Notes under the pieces: model-generated | Seen by the model: only the letters and a program-made list of their open reading frames with translations | Database searches by the model: none | Told to the model about the DNA's origin: nothing | Part shown: positions 48,038 to 61,400 of the stretch, piece by piece | Layout: the number at the start of each line of letters is the position of its first letter | Position numbering within the stretch: position 1 is the stretch's first letter | Origin: Syngnathus acus | Lineage: Eukaryota > Chordata > Actinopteri > Syngnathiformes > Syngnathidae | Reading direction: 5' to 3' | Assembly: GCF_901709675.1 (NCBI RefSeq) | Contig: NC_051100.1 | Location: 7,970,786-8,034,785, forward strand | Length of the DNA: 64,000 nt | Made by a program: the position numbers and the translations under genes

Positions 48038-51000
48038 GCTGTTCGTCAAAGTCATTCAAGCTGTACTCTCCCAAGGAACCCCCCAACGGCGGCAGCTTTC
48101 CCCCTTTCCACCCAGGCGCTATGCTGGATCGAGATGTGGGGTAAGTCTGCTCGAGCCGCACTGACAACAAGCCCGCCTGAGGGAAAGAAATAATGCTCTC
48201 GTTACATATAGTTTTATTTTGAAACGTCTGTAATGTATCGGCTACCGCATTAGCTACTCTTAGTGTTACTTTTTATAAACCGTGACCTAAATCAATTCTA
48301 GGGCTCATAACGAAATATAAATCGGTCGTAACATGCATGAACCTCAGAATTACAAAACAGCTTTCATCCCAGAATTGATGCTTGTGATGATTCCAATGTG
48401 TGTGTGTATCTTCCGTCAGACCCACACCCATGTATCCCCCATCATACATGGAACCAGGAATGGGGTGAGTTCATAGCCTTCCAAATAAAGTAGGAATTCT
48501 TGGTGTCGTCACTGTGGACTTAACATTTTTGCAGACAAAGACAAACATTGTAAATCTCTTGTAATTACTTGGCTTACACATGCGGTGGTGGGATTTGATC
48601 AGTGCAGCTCGAGCTTCATAGTGAGTGTTGAATTTCCCCATTTCCTGCTCCAGGAGACCCACACCGTATGGAAACCAGACAGACTATCGCATGTATGAGC
48701 TGAACAAAAGGCTACAGAATTGGACAGAGGTGAGTGATGTCATGTCATTCATTTGGAGATTTAGAAGCTCAACAAGCACATCTGGCTCTTTTCATTTTCC
48801 AGGTGATTTTAATAACATTTCTGAGGGGCTATGTTTATAAAATTTACCTTATGATGAGCGTGCCAAATAAATCCAGAACCCCCTCCACTTTATTTACATT
48901 CAGGCAATAATAGGATTATGTGATCAACCATATTTAGCCAAACTTGTGAATTCAAATATCTCCACGTTCAACTTCCATCATCCGGAATGAGATGGCACGC
49001 AAGAAGTAAATTCTAAGTTATGATGAAGTATTGAAAGCTGTCTGTGGTTCCTCTTTCAGGATTGTGACAATTTGTGGTGGGATGCCTTCACCACGGAGTT
49101 TTTCGAGGACGACGCAATGCTCACCATAACTTTCTGCCTTGAAGATGGACCCAAACGATACAGTAAGATTAAGCCTGCCACACACGGAGCCAAACCAGAA
49201 TTGAGCAGAGTGTGGGGTTCGGCCACTATTTTTGGAAATTGAAAGTCTTCTAGTTATGACACACCACAGAGAATATGTCAAAAGTCCTGCCAAATTTGAA
49301 TGATTGCAAAATATTGCTAGATGTAGTATAAAATGGTGCAAACTATATTTGACCGGTATTGTTATAATAAACATGCTGATGATTAATTTTCTAAAATATG
49401 TATACGTCGTATATTACTATGATTTTTACAAGTATTTTTGCCCACATGCCTTAAAAGGGACCCCCACTTGACAGTGATGACTTCTTTTTTTTCTTCAGCC
49501 ATAGGAAGGACGCTGATTCCCAGATATTTTCGAAGCATCTTCGAGGGGGGCGCAACAGAGCTCCTCTACAACTTGAAGCATCCGAAGGAATCCTTCCACA
49601 GTAACTTTGTCTCTCTTGACTGTGATCAGTGCACCATGGTCACCCAGAACGGCAAACCCATGTTCACGCAGGTCTGGCCAGTCTTTCTACATTTTTCCTT
49701 TTGGAGACTTTTTCTCAAATAAATATTTTTGTTTGGGGGGTGGTCTCCCGCTCAAGGTTTGCGTGGAGGGCCGTCTATACCTTGAGTTCATGTTTGATGA
49801 CATGATGAGGATCAAGACGTGGCACTTCAGTATCAGACAACACAGAGAGGTCCTCCCCAGAAGCATTCTGGCCATGCACGTGAGTGCTCAAACTCAAAAC
49901 CTTGCACATTCACAGCATTCCGATTTCTTATGTTGCCCATCATGCTCCTGCAGGATCCTCAAATGCTGGATCAGCTGGCTAAAAATATCACCAGATGCGG
50001 GCTGTCCAACTCCACACTCAACTACCTCCGTGTAAGGACGTTTGCCCTTAATAATGCTCACCTTAGCTAGAATAATACAGTGGCACCTCCATAGGCGAAG
50101 CCCTAAAACAGCCTCAAAATGCAAACAAATCTCATGCGTGCTGTCAACAAAACTATAGTGTTTAGTGTTTTGCTTTTTTTCTGGAGTGGAGCGATATGGG
50201 GAAAAAAATATTCCCGTTATAGACCATTTTATGTCATGATGACAATATACCATATATTTCCGGTTATTCTATGTAAAAAAAAAAACAACCCAATTACAAC
50301 ATACTGTGACTACTTACCTTTTCTCACTTCCATTTGTAATATTAGTCACAACTCGCAGGCCAGCAAAGTTCACCCGCAAACAAACTCGAACTGAAATAAG
50401 TCACTTGTCCCGCCTTCATGATTTTTTTTTTTATCGCCAAAGGAGAATGAGGAATGCGGCACGACAAGAGGCCGACAACAGGCAGAGAGACATTTTTAAT
50501 TTTTAATTACTTAAGTGAGTATGTTAAACAAATGTCTGAACCACGTTACACTGGAGACTTAGTAATCAGTCATGGATCGCACATTAGCAAGTCAAGTGTC
50601 GGGAGAGAAAATGATGCAACAGCCAAACAGTAAGCACACGCACGTCTGAAAACTGGAAATGGCCTTCTCATCCAGCATTAGAGTGCGACCTCACAAATAC
50701 AATCCGGGACAAATGCTCAGAATCTTCCATCAACATGCTTCTAAACGTCATGAAAAGCCTTACTAGAGTTGAAGCTGTTAAAAGCTCTTAGAAGAAGACT
50801 GGCATCATATTAAGTCGTGTGGATTAAGGATAGGAAGTCGCTGAGTAAATACTTTTGGCGATATCGTCTAAATAAATAAATTTGAACGTCTGCTTAAAAA
50901 GAAAATAGCTGGAAAGTTAATAAATATGACGCTGACAGATTGGTGAAAGTGTTGGAAGTCGATCAGTGTCACAGAACGGTTTGTGTTCAACTTCGGAGGT

Positions 51001-52469
51001 ACCACTGTAATGGGCTCAGCTGTACATGTAACAAGCCATCCTTTTCTGTTGTCCTAAAAATGATACTTTCTTAAGCTTTGTGTGATATTGGAGCCCATGC
51101 AAGAACTAATGTCAAGACACAAGACTTACAGTTTGAGCCCCCGAGACTGTCTGAAGACTTGCCTCTTCCAAAAGTGGCAGAGGATGGTAGCACCCCCAGG
51201 TAAAAAAAAAAAAAAAAAAAAAGGCAACACTCTTTAGCTTTATTCAAAAGTGTAATAAAACTCAATAGGAGCTCACGGTCTCCTCTTTATGTGCGCTTGT
51301 AGCCGAGCCTGCCAGACAAGCACCCAACAAGCGGCGGAAAAGAAAGGTGTCGGGCGGCAGCACGGTGAGCTCCGGCGGGGCCGGCAATAACAACACCAAC
51401 AGCAAAAAGAAGAGTCCAGCCAACAACTTCACACTGTCCAACCAGGTACCCATTAGCATGGCATCTACTTCACCTATAGGTGCAGCAGCAAAGGTTCGCT
51501 GAAGGTTATGGTGAAGATGGAAGCGTAGAGCCCATTTGCAGGTGGACTTTGTTTTGCGCAGAGGGCTGGGGAGTGTTAGTAATGAGCAGTCACAGTCATT
51601 TTTATGGTTTATTTATTTATTTTTTTGGAGCAGTATTGCTTTGGTTTGACGACTTAAGCTTCACATGAGTCATGCAACATATTCTTTGGTTGGTTGGTTG
51701 AGACCCGAGGTGGAATGAACCCTTTATTCAATTACTAACGTTTGTGTTAATACTAAAGAGCATCCAGAAAAAAAAACAGTTCGGCATTGAAATTGGTTGA
51801 AAAGGAGTTTTAGGTTTGGGGTAATATGGTTGAGAATGTTTGCAGCGCCACGTTAGAGGCGTAGCTAGCCGCGTCATAGTGAACAGCAGCATGGTGGAAG
51901 ATTCGAGTCCCGCAGGCAGGCGAGGCTCCTCTTAGGGTCGACGTCGGGGGAAGCGGCATGGTAAACTTCTCGAGATGATGCAGAGAAAGGTCCGCACCAC
52001 GATTGTCTGACTGACAATTGCTTTCAACACAACAGCATCAAGGGCCATCCTAACTGCTCTGATGCAACCCCCAAAAGGAGAACATTTCCCTTGTTGACTT
52101 CATGGTTGGCACATCTAACTCAGTTCTGAGGTTTGGGCTTCAAATCTCAGCTGCGATAGACAAGCGAGAGAACCCATCCATTCAAGTAGCCATTCTGACC
52201 CCCTCCCCCCTCGTATAAAGGGGATAATATGTGCCGGCCCTTACTGTCCCCTTTAGGACGTGATGATGGTGGGAGAGCCCACCCTGATGGGAGGGGAGTT
52301 TGGTGACAAGGACGAGCGTCTGATCACACGACTGGAGAACACGCAGTTGGACGGGGCCAACGGCCTGGAGGATGAGGACAGTTTCAGCAACTCGCCAGCT
52401 CTGGGGTCACACTCGCCCTGGAACGGCAAGCCCCCCTCCAGTCAGGAGAGCAAGAACGACAACTCCTAG
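48038..52469 (+). CDS. ldb1: LDB1, LIM-domain-binding transcription cofactor
   Basis: LDB1 (CLIM2/NLI) dimerises and bridges LIM-homeodomain or LMO proteins, holding enhancers and promoters together. Coding exons: 48121-48140 (exon from 48038), 48420-48464, 48654-48729, 49060-49162, 49499-49671, 49757-49879, 49954-50031, 51076-51199, 51303-51445 and 52257-52469. From ATG 48121 the product is 365 residues (human short form 375). The dimerisation domain is recognisable in DNLWWDAFTTEFFEDDAML, RTLIPRYFRSIFEGGATEL, VCVEGRLYLEFMFDDMMRIK and LCVILEPMQELMSRHKTYSL. The basic NLS is NKRRKRK. The LIM-interaction domain is near the C-terminus (VGEPTLMGGEFGD, DERLITRLENTQ). The exon upstream of the ATG stays open in frame with SSKSFKLYSPKEPPNGG, as in the long mammalian isoform, but its first exon was not found. 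MLDRDVGPTPMYPP separates it from LDB2. Confidence 0.95.
52105..52165 (+). repeat. Degenerate SINE/LINE-tail-like fragment, copy 3
   Basis: CAGTTCTGAGGTTTGGGCTT followed by CAAATCTCAGC parallels the copies at 3541 and 44856. It lies in the last LDB1 intron. Confidence 0.4.
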
Positions 52470-52744
52470 TCGTCCCAGTAGCGCCCCCCCCCCCCCAGAT
52501 TATTAATGGAAGCTTGAGGGTTCAGGGAGGGCAGTTGTTTTTTTAATTCAAAGACAACTATCATGTGACTCAAGAGGGAGTGAAGTTCCATCATGAAATA
52601 GACCAGGGTGGTCAAAATGTGGTCTGTGGGCCCGCCAGCATTTTAATCTGGCCCGCCGAGCGAGATTGTAGACTTGTAAAATGCATTTATTTTTTTATTC
52701 ATCGACATCATTACACAATTTGCCTTTTTCTGCAAATAATAACA

Positions 52745-52925
52745 AAATTACTTGTTTAAATTATTTCCTCATCCATTTTCTGTCCTGCATCTTCTATCCT
52801 TGAGGGTTGACGGTTCGCCTGAGCCTAGCCCAAGCTCCCAACTGATTTTAAGGCAAAAAGCGGACTACACCCAGGACTGCTTAGCAGTCAGTCACAGGGC
52901 ACTCAGTAGTATAGCCATTCACATG
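52745..52925 (+). repeat. LINE-tail-like fragment (teleost L2-type)
   Basis: CCATTTTCTGTCCTGCATC, GCCTGAGCCTAGCCCAAGCT, CTACACCCAGGACTGC and GTCACAGGGCACTCAG keep the order of a common teleost repeat also seen reversed at 11146-11232. Confidence 0.6.
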
Positions 52926-54317
52926 CGTACCGCCGGACATGGAGATTTTGTTTTTTAATCGCTTCAAATGAAGACATGGAGATTTTTTTTTTTTTTTTAT
53001 TGCTTCAAATGAAGATCTCTGGTCACCTGTTTACATGTGATGTGGTCAATTCTGATTTGGGGTTTACATGCTCTGCTGCGTTAATCAGTTCAACAGTGTG
53101 TCACTCCAAGATGGATGTAAACATGGGATTTATCGAGATGGAGTTCATTGGTATATTTAGCACAATAACTCTTGATTTTTTTATACATTTATTAAAGCAA
53201 CATATTGATTAAAAAACAAGTCACAAGTACTTAGAACTACTTTTCTCGTCGCAGAAGAGCTCTGGTAAGACGTTGCCATTTTAAAGTGAATTGAACCCAC
53301 ACTGAGTGCACAAGAGTCAGGAGAAAGTACCATCTCTGTGACTAATGAATAAATTTTTACTTAAAATACAAAAAGTACAACAATTTGAAGAATCTTTTCA
53401 TGAGTACAATATCATCAGATGACCTCTTCCCTTGTTTCTAAAATCAAATGTAGTCCTTTAACCTCAATTTTGCCCACCTTTGCACTACTGTCACTTGCTC
53501 CCTCACATTGCACTTGCTCAGTGGTGCTCAAGCCCAGCCCTCGTCCGCCCAGGTGGATCCGGCTGTGTGCACGCTCGCAATGGCGTTTGAGCCGCAGACG
53601 TCCCGTAGTCCCGAGCGCTGGCCACAGGCCCCCGTGCTCCGTGGGTTCTTGTTCCAACCTCGGGTCTCTCGGACGCGCAATAACCTCGGCGCCTTTGCTT
53701 CTGTTGTGCTCATGTCACCGGAAAAAGAAATAATGTCAATTTTTTGTTTGTTTGTGTTGCAGGCTGCAGAAAGTGTGCCTTCTTATAGTATCGAAATTCC
53801 TCATTCGCTTTATAAAACTCAATTATTTGTTTTTGTAGGACCTGGTTGGAACAAAAACCTGTACAGTGCCGGAGCTTGAGGACCGGAGTTGAGAACCACT
53901 ACGCAATCTCTAACACCTCCAACAAACACACACACAAAATCTCTGTGTCATACGACATGCAACGTTTGGGTACAGCAGAAATGGTACGCAGCATGCCTGG
54001 ACAAGATTCGACAGAAGTGTGTTTTCATTTTAATTTCTTATGTAAAAACATAAAAAAAAAATACCCCAGAAATATTCTTTGCACTGTTTTCACCATTAAC
54101 TCCAATCTATTTTTCTTAACTCTGCCCCCCCCCCCCTTCCCTCTTTATTGTAAGAAGTGTAAACCAGCTGAACCTTGCAGTATATTCTTGTATAAATATT
54201 TGCTGTTAGACCTTTCTTCTTGTGATGGTAATAATGTGAATCAATATTGAATCCCTCCATCTTGTGTCACACTGTCAGTCAATCAAGGCCAGTGATTTGA
54301 ATGCTCTGCCAATATGA

Positions 54318-54538
54318 TGGATGGCAGGGATGGGGACTCTTTGGCCAATGGGATGCAATTTAAAAAAAAAAAAAAAAAAGACCAACCTCAGAGGGACATT
54401 ACACAATAGCAAAACGGGCAAATGCTCATTATGAACATTTTTGATGGTCACGCTCGCATTTACATTTTCTTCATTTCGGTGGGCGTTTTCAGGCCCATCC
54501 AACAGGCGAAATGTTTACCACCCCTGCAGTATGACAGC
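54318..54538. mobile_element. Non-autonomous hAT-like element in LDB1 3' UTR
   Basis: The left end GGCAGGGATGGGGACTCTTT and the right end (reverse CTGCAGGGGTGGTAAACATT) form imperfect terminal inverted repeats. An A17-18 run lies near 54363-54379. It is related to 17330-17530. Confidence 0.5.
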
Positions 54539-55301
54539 AAGGCCTGCCTTGCGTTATATGCATTATGTCATTGTCATCTTCAATTCTACCTAGCGGGTAC
54601 TCTCTTATAACGGAAAATAGAAAACGTCCCAAATTTGTTACTCAAATATTTTAACACATTTTGACACCACTGTAAAATAAGAAGAGGAAAAAAATCTTTT
54701 GTATTAAGTTTCCCAGAACTGTTTTTAATCCCGATTAAAGAAAGCTGTAGACCAAGGAGCTCCATGTAAAGAATCTTTAGATATTACCTACACTGCGCTG
54801 TTTGGTTTTAATGAAGAATTATTTTGTTTGCTTTACATGCTTTTGTTTTCATGTTTGTGTCTGTGCTTGTATATTTTTAGGTAGTCTTTTCTGTAAAAGT
54901 TATTCTATGTATCCCCCTCCTAGAACTATAAGAATCTCAATTTTATGTAAAGAGATAAAAAGTCTCCTTAAGGTTTTGTTTTGAACTGTGTGGTTTTTTT
55001 GTTAATGGTACATCACAGATACAATAATTCTGGCCTCATTTTTGCGAACTATTTATTTTCCTATGTACTGACATGCCGTTTTTAGTCCAACCCACTTGTA
55101 CAGTGCTCATGCATAATCGGTTTTATTAAGGGCTGCTGGATCAGTAAATGCTGAAAGGTCTTTTATTTTTTATTTTTTTTTGTCATGCAGCGCCCAAGTA
55201 AATACATTCTGATTATTCACACACAAAAATCTTTTATTTGCTGTTGTAGTTTTCCAGTCGATCTGAATCATGTATCAGATGACACAAATAAAATAATCAG
55301 T

Positions 55302-55900
55302 TAGACAAATGACGTCTTTATTTACTCTTCATGTTCACTAATTTAATATGCACCCAGATCATGAACAGTGAGATTGTGTCGGCATTGTGTCTCGAGTAAT
55401 GTTACAACATAAATGTATTTTATAAAAACAACACATTTGCCTCATTGTTTGATCATCGAGACTTATGCCTATTTCCAGACTGTATTTTCTTTTATTTTTT
55501 AAGGCGGCTGTGACGTCAATTGACGACAGAACTCACATCTATTTGTCATATGTCAAGATGGCGTAATATAAAAGAAATGTCACTCTAATTTATGCAAACA
55601 AATCTGCCAACGAAAATGTGTGACCTTCAAAGCATTTCACTCATTTTCGTTTCAGTAAAACAACATGATGAAACAAATAGACGAATCAACGGTATAAGAC
55701 ATACGTCATGACGACATTAATTGACTAATGCTGACGAAGCGACGTCACACGCGGAGTCTTGTTCGTTCTTGCTCACATATTGACAAATTGACACAACTTC
55801 TTGGTTGTAGTCAGTTTACGCTTGCTTGGCCAAAACTACCTTCGTTTACAATAGCAGTCGTTAAAGAACACGCTTCTCGAGAGGTACCCCAATAGCTGTG
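55302..55900 (+). promoter_or_regulatory. CRE-like cluster, candidate promoter of the prominin gene
   Basis: A palindromic TGACGTCA lies at 55511-55518, with related TGACGTCT at 55310, TTGACGAC at 55520, ACGTCATGACG at 55703-55713, CTGACGAAG at 55731 and CGACGTCAC at 55740. The first prominin coding exon starts with a splice acceptor, so an upstream 5' exon is expected, and GAGAG/GTACCC near 55880 is a possible donor. Function is inference. Confidence 0.35.
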
Positions 55901-58414
55901 AGTATGATCAACTTTTTGTCAAATACTTAAAAGTCAACCAAAAAAAAATGTCTTTACAAGAATATTTTCTATGCAGACACACTGATGTCATTGCGATATT
56001 TAACGTGTACCTAAAGAAATGGCGTTTTTTTTTTAATGAAATAATTTTTTTCAGGCAAAATAACAAGCTTAATGTATTAGCTAATTAATAGTAATACCCC
56101 TAGATAATGTTCACCCATTGGATGGCGATGCATATTTAACTCGTATCACTCTACAAACGCAATGTTAATCAGAATTTAAACTAGTGTGAGGCTATAAACA
56201 TTCTCTTGGGTTACTTCCCCTTAATTTATACTGCAAAATAATTTTTAGCAAATGTGCTGTATTTTTTCTCGAATGTGTCATTTTAAGAAGAACCCCATTT
56301 AAACTTGTTTCATGTTATTTCTAGTTAAACCTTAAATCATTTTTACATACATAAATTAATACATTTGCAATAGCTGAGGTAATTGTTCTGTTTTATTTGC
56401 ATACACAAAATAACCAGATATTAGAGATAAGTGATAAGCTTAAAAACATTAAAAAAAAAAAAAAAAAAGATCCCCTTTGAGATTTTATTGCCTGCCTACA
56501 CTTTTTGTGGTCCTAATTATAACAATTGCTTGTCACCATGCTGTTGGTGTCTTTTTTCTGTCACAAATTCTTGCAGCCTTGTGAATGAACAATAATGATC
56601 CAATTGTGTCACGTTCTCATCTTATTATACTGTGTCTACATGTGTTGCTGCATGGGTTAGTGGCTATCATATCTTAACATATGCTTATAATTCAATTCCC
56701 TTTACGTTTTACTCATTCAGTCGTGGTCACAACAACAACAAAGCTTTTGCCTAAATTCCTCATCATCATAGCATCATAGGTCTCTCTTTTACCCCCGGAT
56801 CTGAGGAGGATCTCAGAGCAAGCTATTTTGGTGCAGTCTCTTTAAATGCAAATGAGATACTTCACTCCTGGCTCTCTCCAGGCCACAAGATATTCATATT
56901 TTGCATGATATGTCTAATATTTTGGGGTTCATTTGTATCTGCTCTGCGCTTATCTTTGAGCACAATGCAGTTCAACTCAATTCCAGTTACTTTCTTTACA
57001 CTCTTCTTGTTACTTGTGGAGCCAGGTATGAACTCAGAAGTAGACATGACACAAAAGTTGAAAAGTAAAAGTATTTAACATCAGGGCTGCACACTTAAGA
57101 AAACTAGACGTTCTCCATGGAAGAAAGCTTGACATAACAGGACAAAACACGTAACGGCAACTGGTACATTATGGAATCAGGCTAATGGCACAACTTAGAA
57201 CAAAAGGAATTAGCATAAAGGAGCAGCAACTTCATACCAACTGATGATTCACCGAGCATTTCTGCTCTTCTTCCGTGACTTGACTCACTCACTTTTTTTA
57301 GTGCCTCTATTTCCTTCACTCTCCTCCCAGTGGCAGAGCACACATTCAACTTAACAACCGGTGGACTATATTGGCTTGGAGTGGGACCCCCGTCAGAATT
57401 GGAACTTTTTTGTGCCTTGAGCTGCGTCTTGATTCCTTTAAATGATCATGGAAGTTTTATTTTGTTTTTTTTTATCAACATGGTTTGAGGAAATTAAATG
57501 CATGTGCTCAATATCCACCAAAGTATTAGGACTCATATGATTCATCCTAAAGGTAGGTGGTACTACATATAATGATGTAAAAAAGATCAAAACTCAACTA
57601 AATTGTCTAATTTGTGGCTATAATGCAACACTACTACCACAATATCGATAACATAAATGAGTACGTAAAATGTTTATTTCATTTTTTTCATATATACTAA
57701 TGTGATATGATCATGATATGGTCATGATCTATGTACATGTAATAATGATCAATGATGTGTGAAGAAATAAAGTGAATCAATGAATCAATCAATATACAAT
57801 CATAATTTACATGTACCCTATTTAAAAGAAATATACAGTCATTGCATCAATAGAATCAATGAACTGCTACAGAGAACACAGCCGGGATAAATTGATCGAT
57901 TTATTAGCCGTCAACATGAATTAGAATGGTCTATTTCACTTAATGTCACATTTGCAAAATAACAAACATTTTAAAGTTGGCACACCGGGGCTGTAGACAC
58001 CACCATCATTTTCACCTAGGATATTACTCGGTCATCAATCAAGTGTGTAATTGGTTTTAATCCAGTCCACGTAGACTGTAGCATTCAAATATTTTCAAAA
58101 ACCTGTATTGGATTTATCCATGCTTTCTCCAGCAGGGGTTGAGAATAGTCTTTACGTACTTTGCAGTGTCTTGCTGGAATCAAACCAGTTTGCTCTCGTA
58201 TGCCGGTGTTTAGGGTGTGCTCACCATTTCATTGTGTTTACTCAACAAACACAGAAACTCACCTAACATCTTGTAATGCTTCCTGTTATTCACCAGTATT
58301 GTTAAAAGTCAGCTATTTCCCCCTTATTTGTATAGCAAGTCTGAGTGCCTGTTTAGGTTCCTCACTGTGTGTGTGATTCCTCTATGTGAACTAATTGTGT
58401 AATGTTGATTGCAG
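55900..58414. other. Non-coding interval before the prominin coding exons
   Basis: AT-rich, with an A run near 56451-56468 and no recognisable coding sequence. It is probably prominin 5' intron. Confidence 0.5.
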
Positions 58415-61400
58415 GTGAGACTGACCCCCAAGTTGACCCATAGTCCCTTTCACCAATCCAAGGAGAAAAAGGCCAGCAAGATGTGGCGCAGTATTGCTGC
58501 AGTGTTGAGGGGGGCTGTAGGATTCTGGATTGTGGCGTGTTATTCAGCAGAAGAACAAAAGTTACAATGTAATCTATCGTCCCTGCCTTTACCTGAGTAC
58601 CATGACATCTCTGACAAGAGTGGCAGCTTCATGTCGAGGACGGTCAGTGACTTTATCAAAGTTGTCCAGCCCAAAGACTTTCCTGAAGGTTCGTATTGCT
58701 TTGCGGATACTTTAAACAGAATCAGAATTTGCTTTATTATCATTGTCAGTGAAGACGTTAACAAAGTTTTTTTTTTGCGGTAAAATTAAGGATAAATAAT
58801 GAAAATACCTAAAAACACTAAGACTATAATGCATGCAATAAAATAAACTATGATCAAAAAATATTCATACTAAGATAAAAAATAGGTTTGTCCGAACTGT
58901 TTTCTACAGTACTGTTTTCTAAAACTATTCAACTGTTTTGAATGGTGACCATTTTTTATAGCAGGGGAAAGGAGAGCAATTTGGATTTAAATCAGTTCAA
59001 TAAAAGAAGTTGATTAGTATGCATTGAGAAATTCTAAAAAAAAAAAAAAATCCTTCCCAAGTAAAATGTATTTGCTTTTAGTGGGATGGAGTAGGTTTTC
59101 ATGTGTGGTCATTTAGTTCATCAGATCACACCATATTTTTCATTTTTTTCCTCCAAAAGATTGAAAAGATTTGGCAATTTGGGTGTGAAGCATTTATAAA
59201 GCAAAAAGTATGTAGAAATGACAATGACAAAGATGCATCTAACAAAGTATATTTATTTACCTTGTCATGGTTTCCTAGCAGGAAGCAAAAAAAAAAAAAC
59301 CCTCACATTTCTGCTGTTAAAATGGCACAGATTTCATTCTTTGGAGCAAAATAAACTTTTACTCATCCCTTTTTGAAATGTTATAATTTTGTTTAGTCTG
59401 GTATAATACCTTAGGTGCATTGATCTGTGATTAAAAAAAAAACGTTTTACCATTTCCCTCTGCTTGAATCCCTCGATCTAGATCTGGTCAAAAAGTTTGC
59501 GGCAAATTGGACAAAGCTGAAAATACAAGATATGCAAGATGAAGTGAGTGCTTTCTTAATGGCCATTCAATGCTCAGCAGGCTTTGGTTTTGCATCTATT
59601 TACATTTAACAATACATATATGTACAGGACTGTCTCATAAAATTTGAATATTGTGATAAAGTTCTTTATTTTCTGTAATGCAATTAAAAAAACAAAAATG
59701 AAATGAATAAAAGGCTCGCAATATTTCAGTTGATTTGTAATGAATGCAGAATGCATGACTTTTTTTTTTTTAAATCACAATATTCAAATTTTCTGAGACA
59801 GTCCTGTTAATGACAATGTACACAGCCCACAGTTGATAGTGGATGATGGATGATCTAAGTAAGCCCAATTTATTCATGATCAGGTAATGGAGTACGAGAG
59901 GGGCTTCGTTGTGTGCACGGTCATCGGTATCCTCTACATCCTCCTGATGCCCACTGTGGGCTCTATGATGGCCTGCTGCCGCTGTGCTGGCTGGTGTGGT
60001 GGCGACATGTACCAGAAACAATCGAGCGCCATTTTCAGTAGGAGGAGAAACTTATATTGGAGCACTGTCATCGTCACTATCTTTCTCTTGTAAGTCAATT
60101 TATTCAAATGACACCATGTTGGCCTCATTACGTATGATGCATTCCATATTTTGCGCTGTGTGTTTGCAGTGCCGGGAACATGTGCATGTTTGGAAGTTAC
60201 CGGGAATTCCAAGTGAAACTGAATCTGACCGAAACTAAAATCAACAACACCTTTGATAATTTGAAGGACTATATCAACAATCTTCCCAAGGTACAAAAAG
60301 TCACATCTTGTTGCGGCGCTCCGTGGCTCAGGCAGTAGATCCTAGCTCTTATCAGTCACGTGTCGTCGTGTCTTTGGGCAAGACACTTCACACACCTTGC
60401 TTCCAGGTTGCCATTGGAAATGAGAAAGTGTTCTCAATTGACTTATGTGGTAAAATATTGAATAAACATGCGAAAAATGGACTGAGCTGGCTGTCCAAAT
60501 CACCTAACAGCATGAACAAAGTGCTTTTCAGTACTGTATCACTGTCAGACTATGATGTCCAATGTTCTTGACAAGAGCCTCATGTTTAATATGTTTAAAG
60601 TGGTCTTCCTGTTTACAGCAAATCGACCATGTGGCGGACCAGAGCAAAGAACTTGTGGACAGGCTTCCAAAAAAGATAAAGGGTAACAAGAGTCAATTCG
60701 AATGTATTGATGTTGAGTGATAACCGCTTCGTAATATGTTTCTTGTCAGAAAGTGACTCTGAGCTTCAGAGCCAGCTTTTTGGAGACAACTCAGCGTTTG
60801 ATGCGCACGGAGAGCTGCTGATAGGTATGACCAATATTCTGAACTGCTTTAAAAAGTTGGGTCGTTTTATTAGACATACTGCACATCTGGAAGTTTTTGT
60901 GTCGATTGGTGGGTAGCTAGGTAAGTAAATAGTTGACTATATTTGGGCAGGTAGTTTTTCTATTTAATGTAGATAAGGTAGTTTTTGCGGAATATTGGGA
61001 CAGTAGCTCTTGAATTTTTGTTTTGATAGGTAGATTGCTTTTGTTTGGAAGGCAGATATTAAGTGAGTAGATGTGTCGTTTTTTTTACATAGGGAAATCA
61101 GTCGTTTCATTTTGGGTTTCTCGGTGCGTACCTGTAGGTACTTTTTGTTTTGATACCTTGTTCATGTTAAGCAGTTTTGTGTGCATGGAAATGATTAGAA
61201 ATGACATGTAGGCTTGTGTGATTGACAAACATTTAATACATAATGTCTTTACATCAACAGTGAAAGCCAATCTTTGCCCTGATAAAAATGACAACATTAA
61301 ATATACATAATATGTTTTCAGAATTTTTCTGTAACTCGTTCCACTTTTAGAATAGTTTGACTGATAACTATTTTGTTTAAAATGATGTGAACACCTATGA

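Larger units (their letters stand above)
52470..55292 (+). other. ldb1: LDB1 3' UTR region
   Basis: Non-coding sequence from the stop to AATAAA at 55287-55292. Earlier AATAAA/ATTAAA signals near 53191 and 53346 may give shorter transcripts. It contains the LINE-like remnant at 52745-52925 and a hAT-like element at 54318-54538. A T-rich block at 54770-55200 looks like a vertebrate distal 3' UTR. The 3' end is inferred. Confidence 0.45.
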
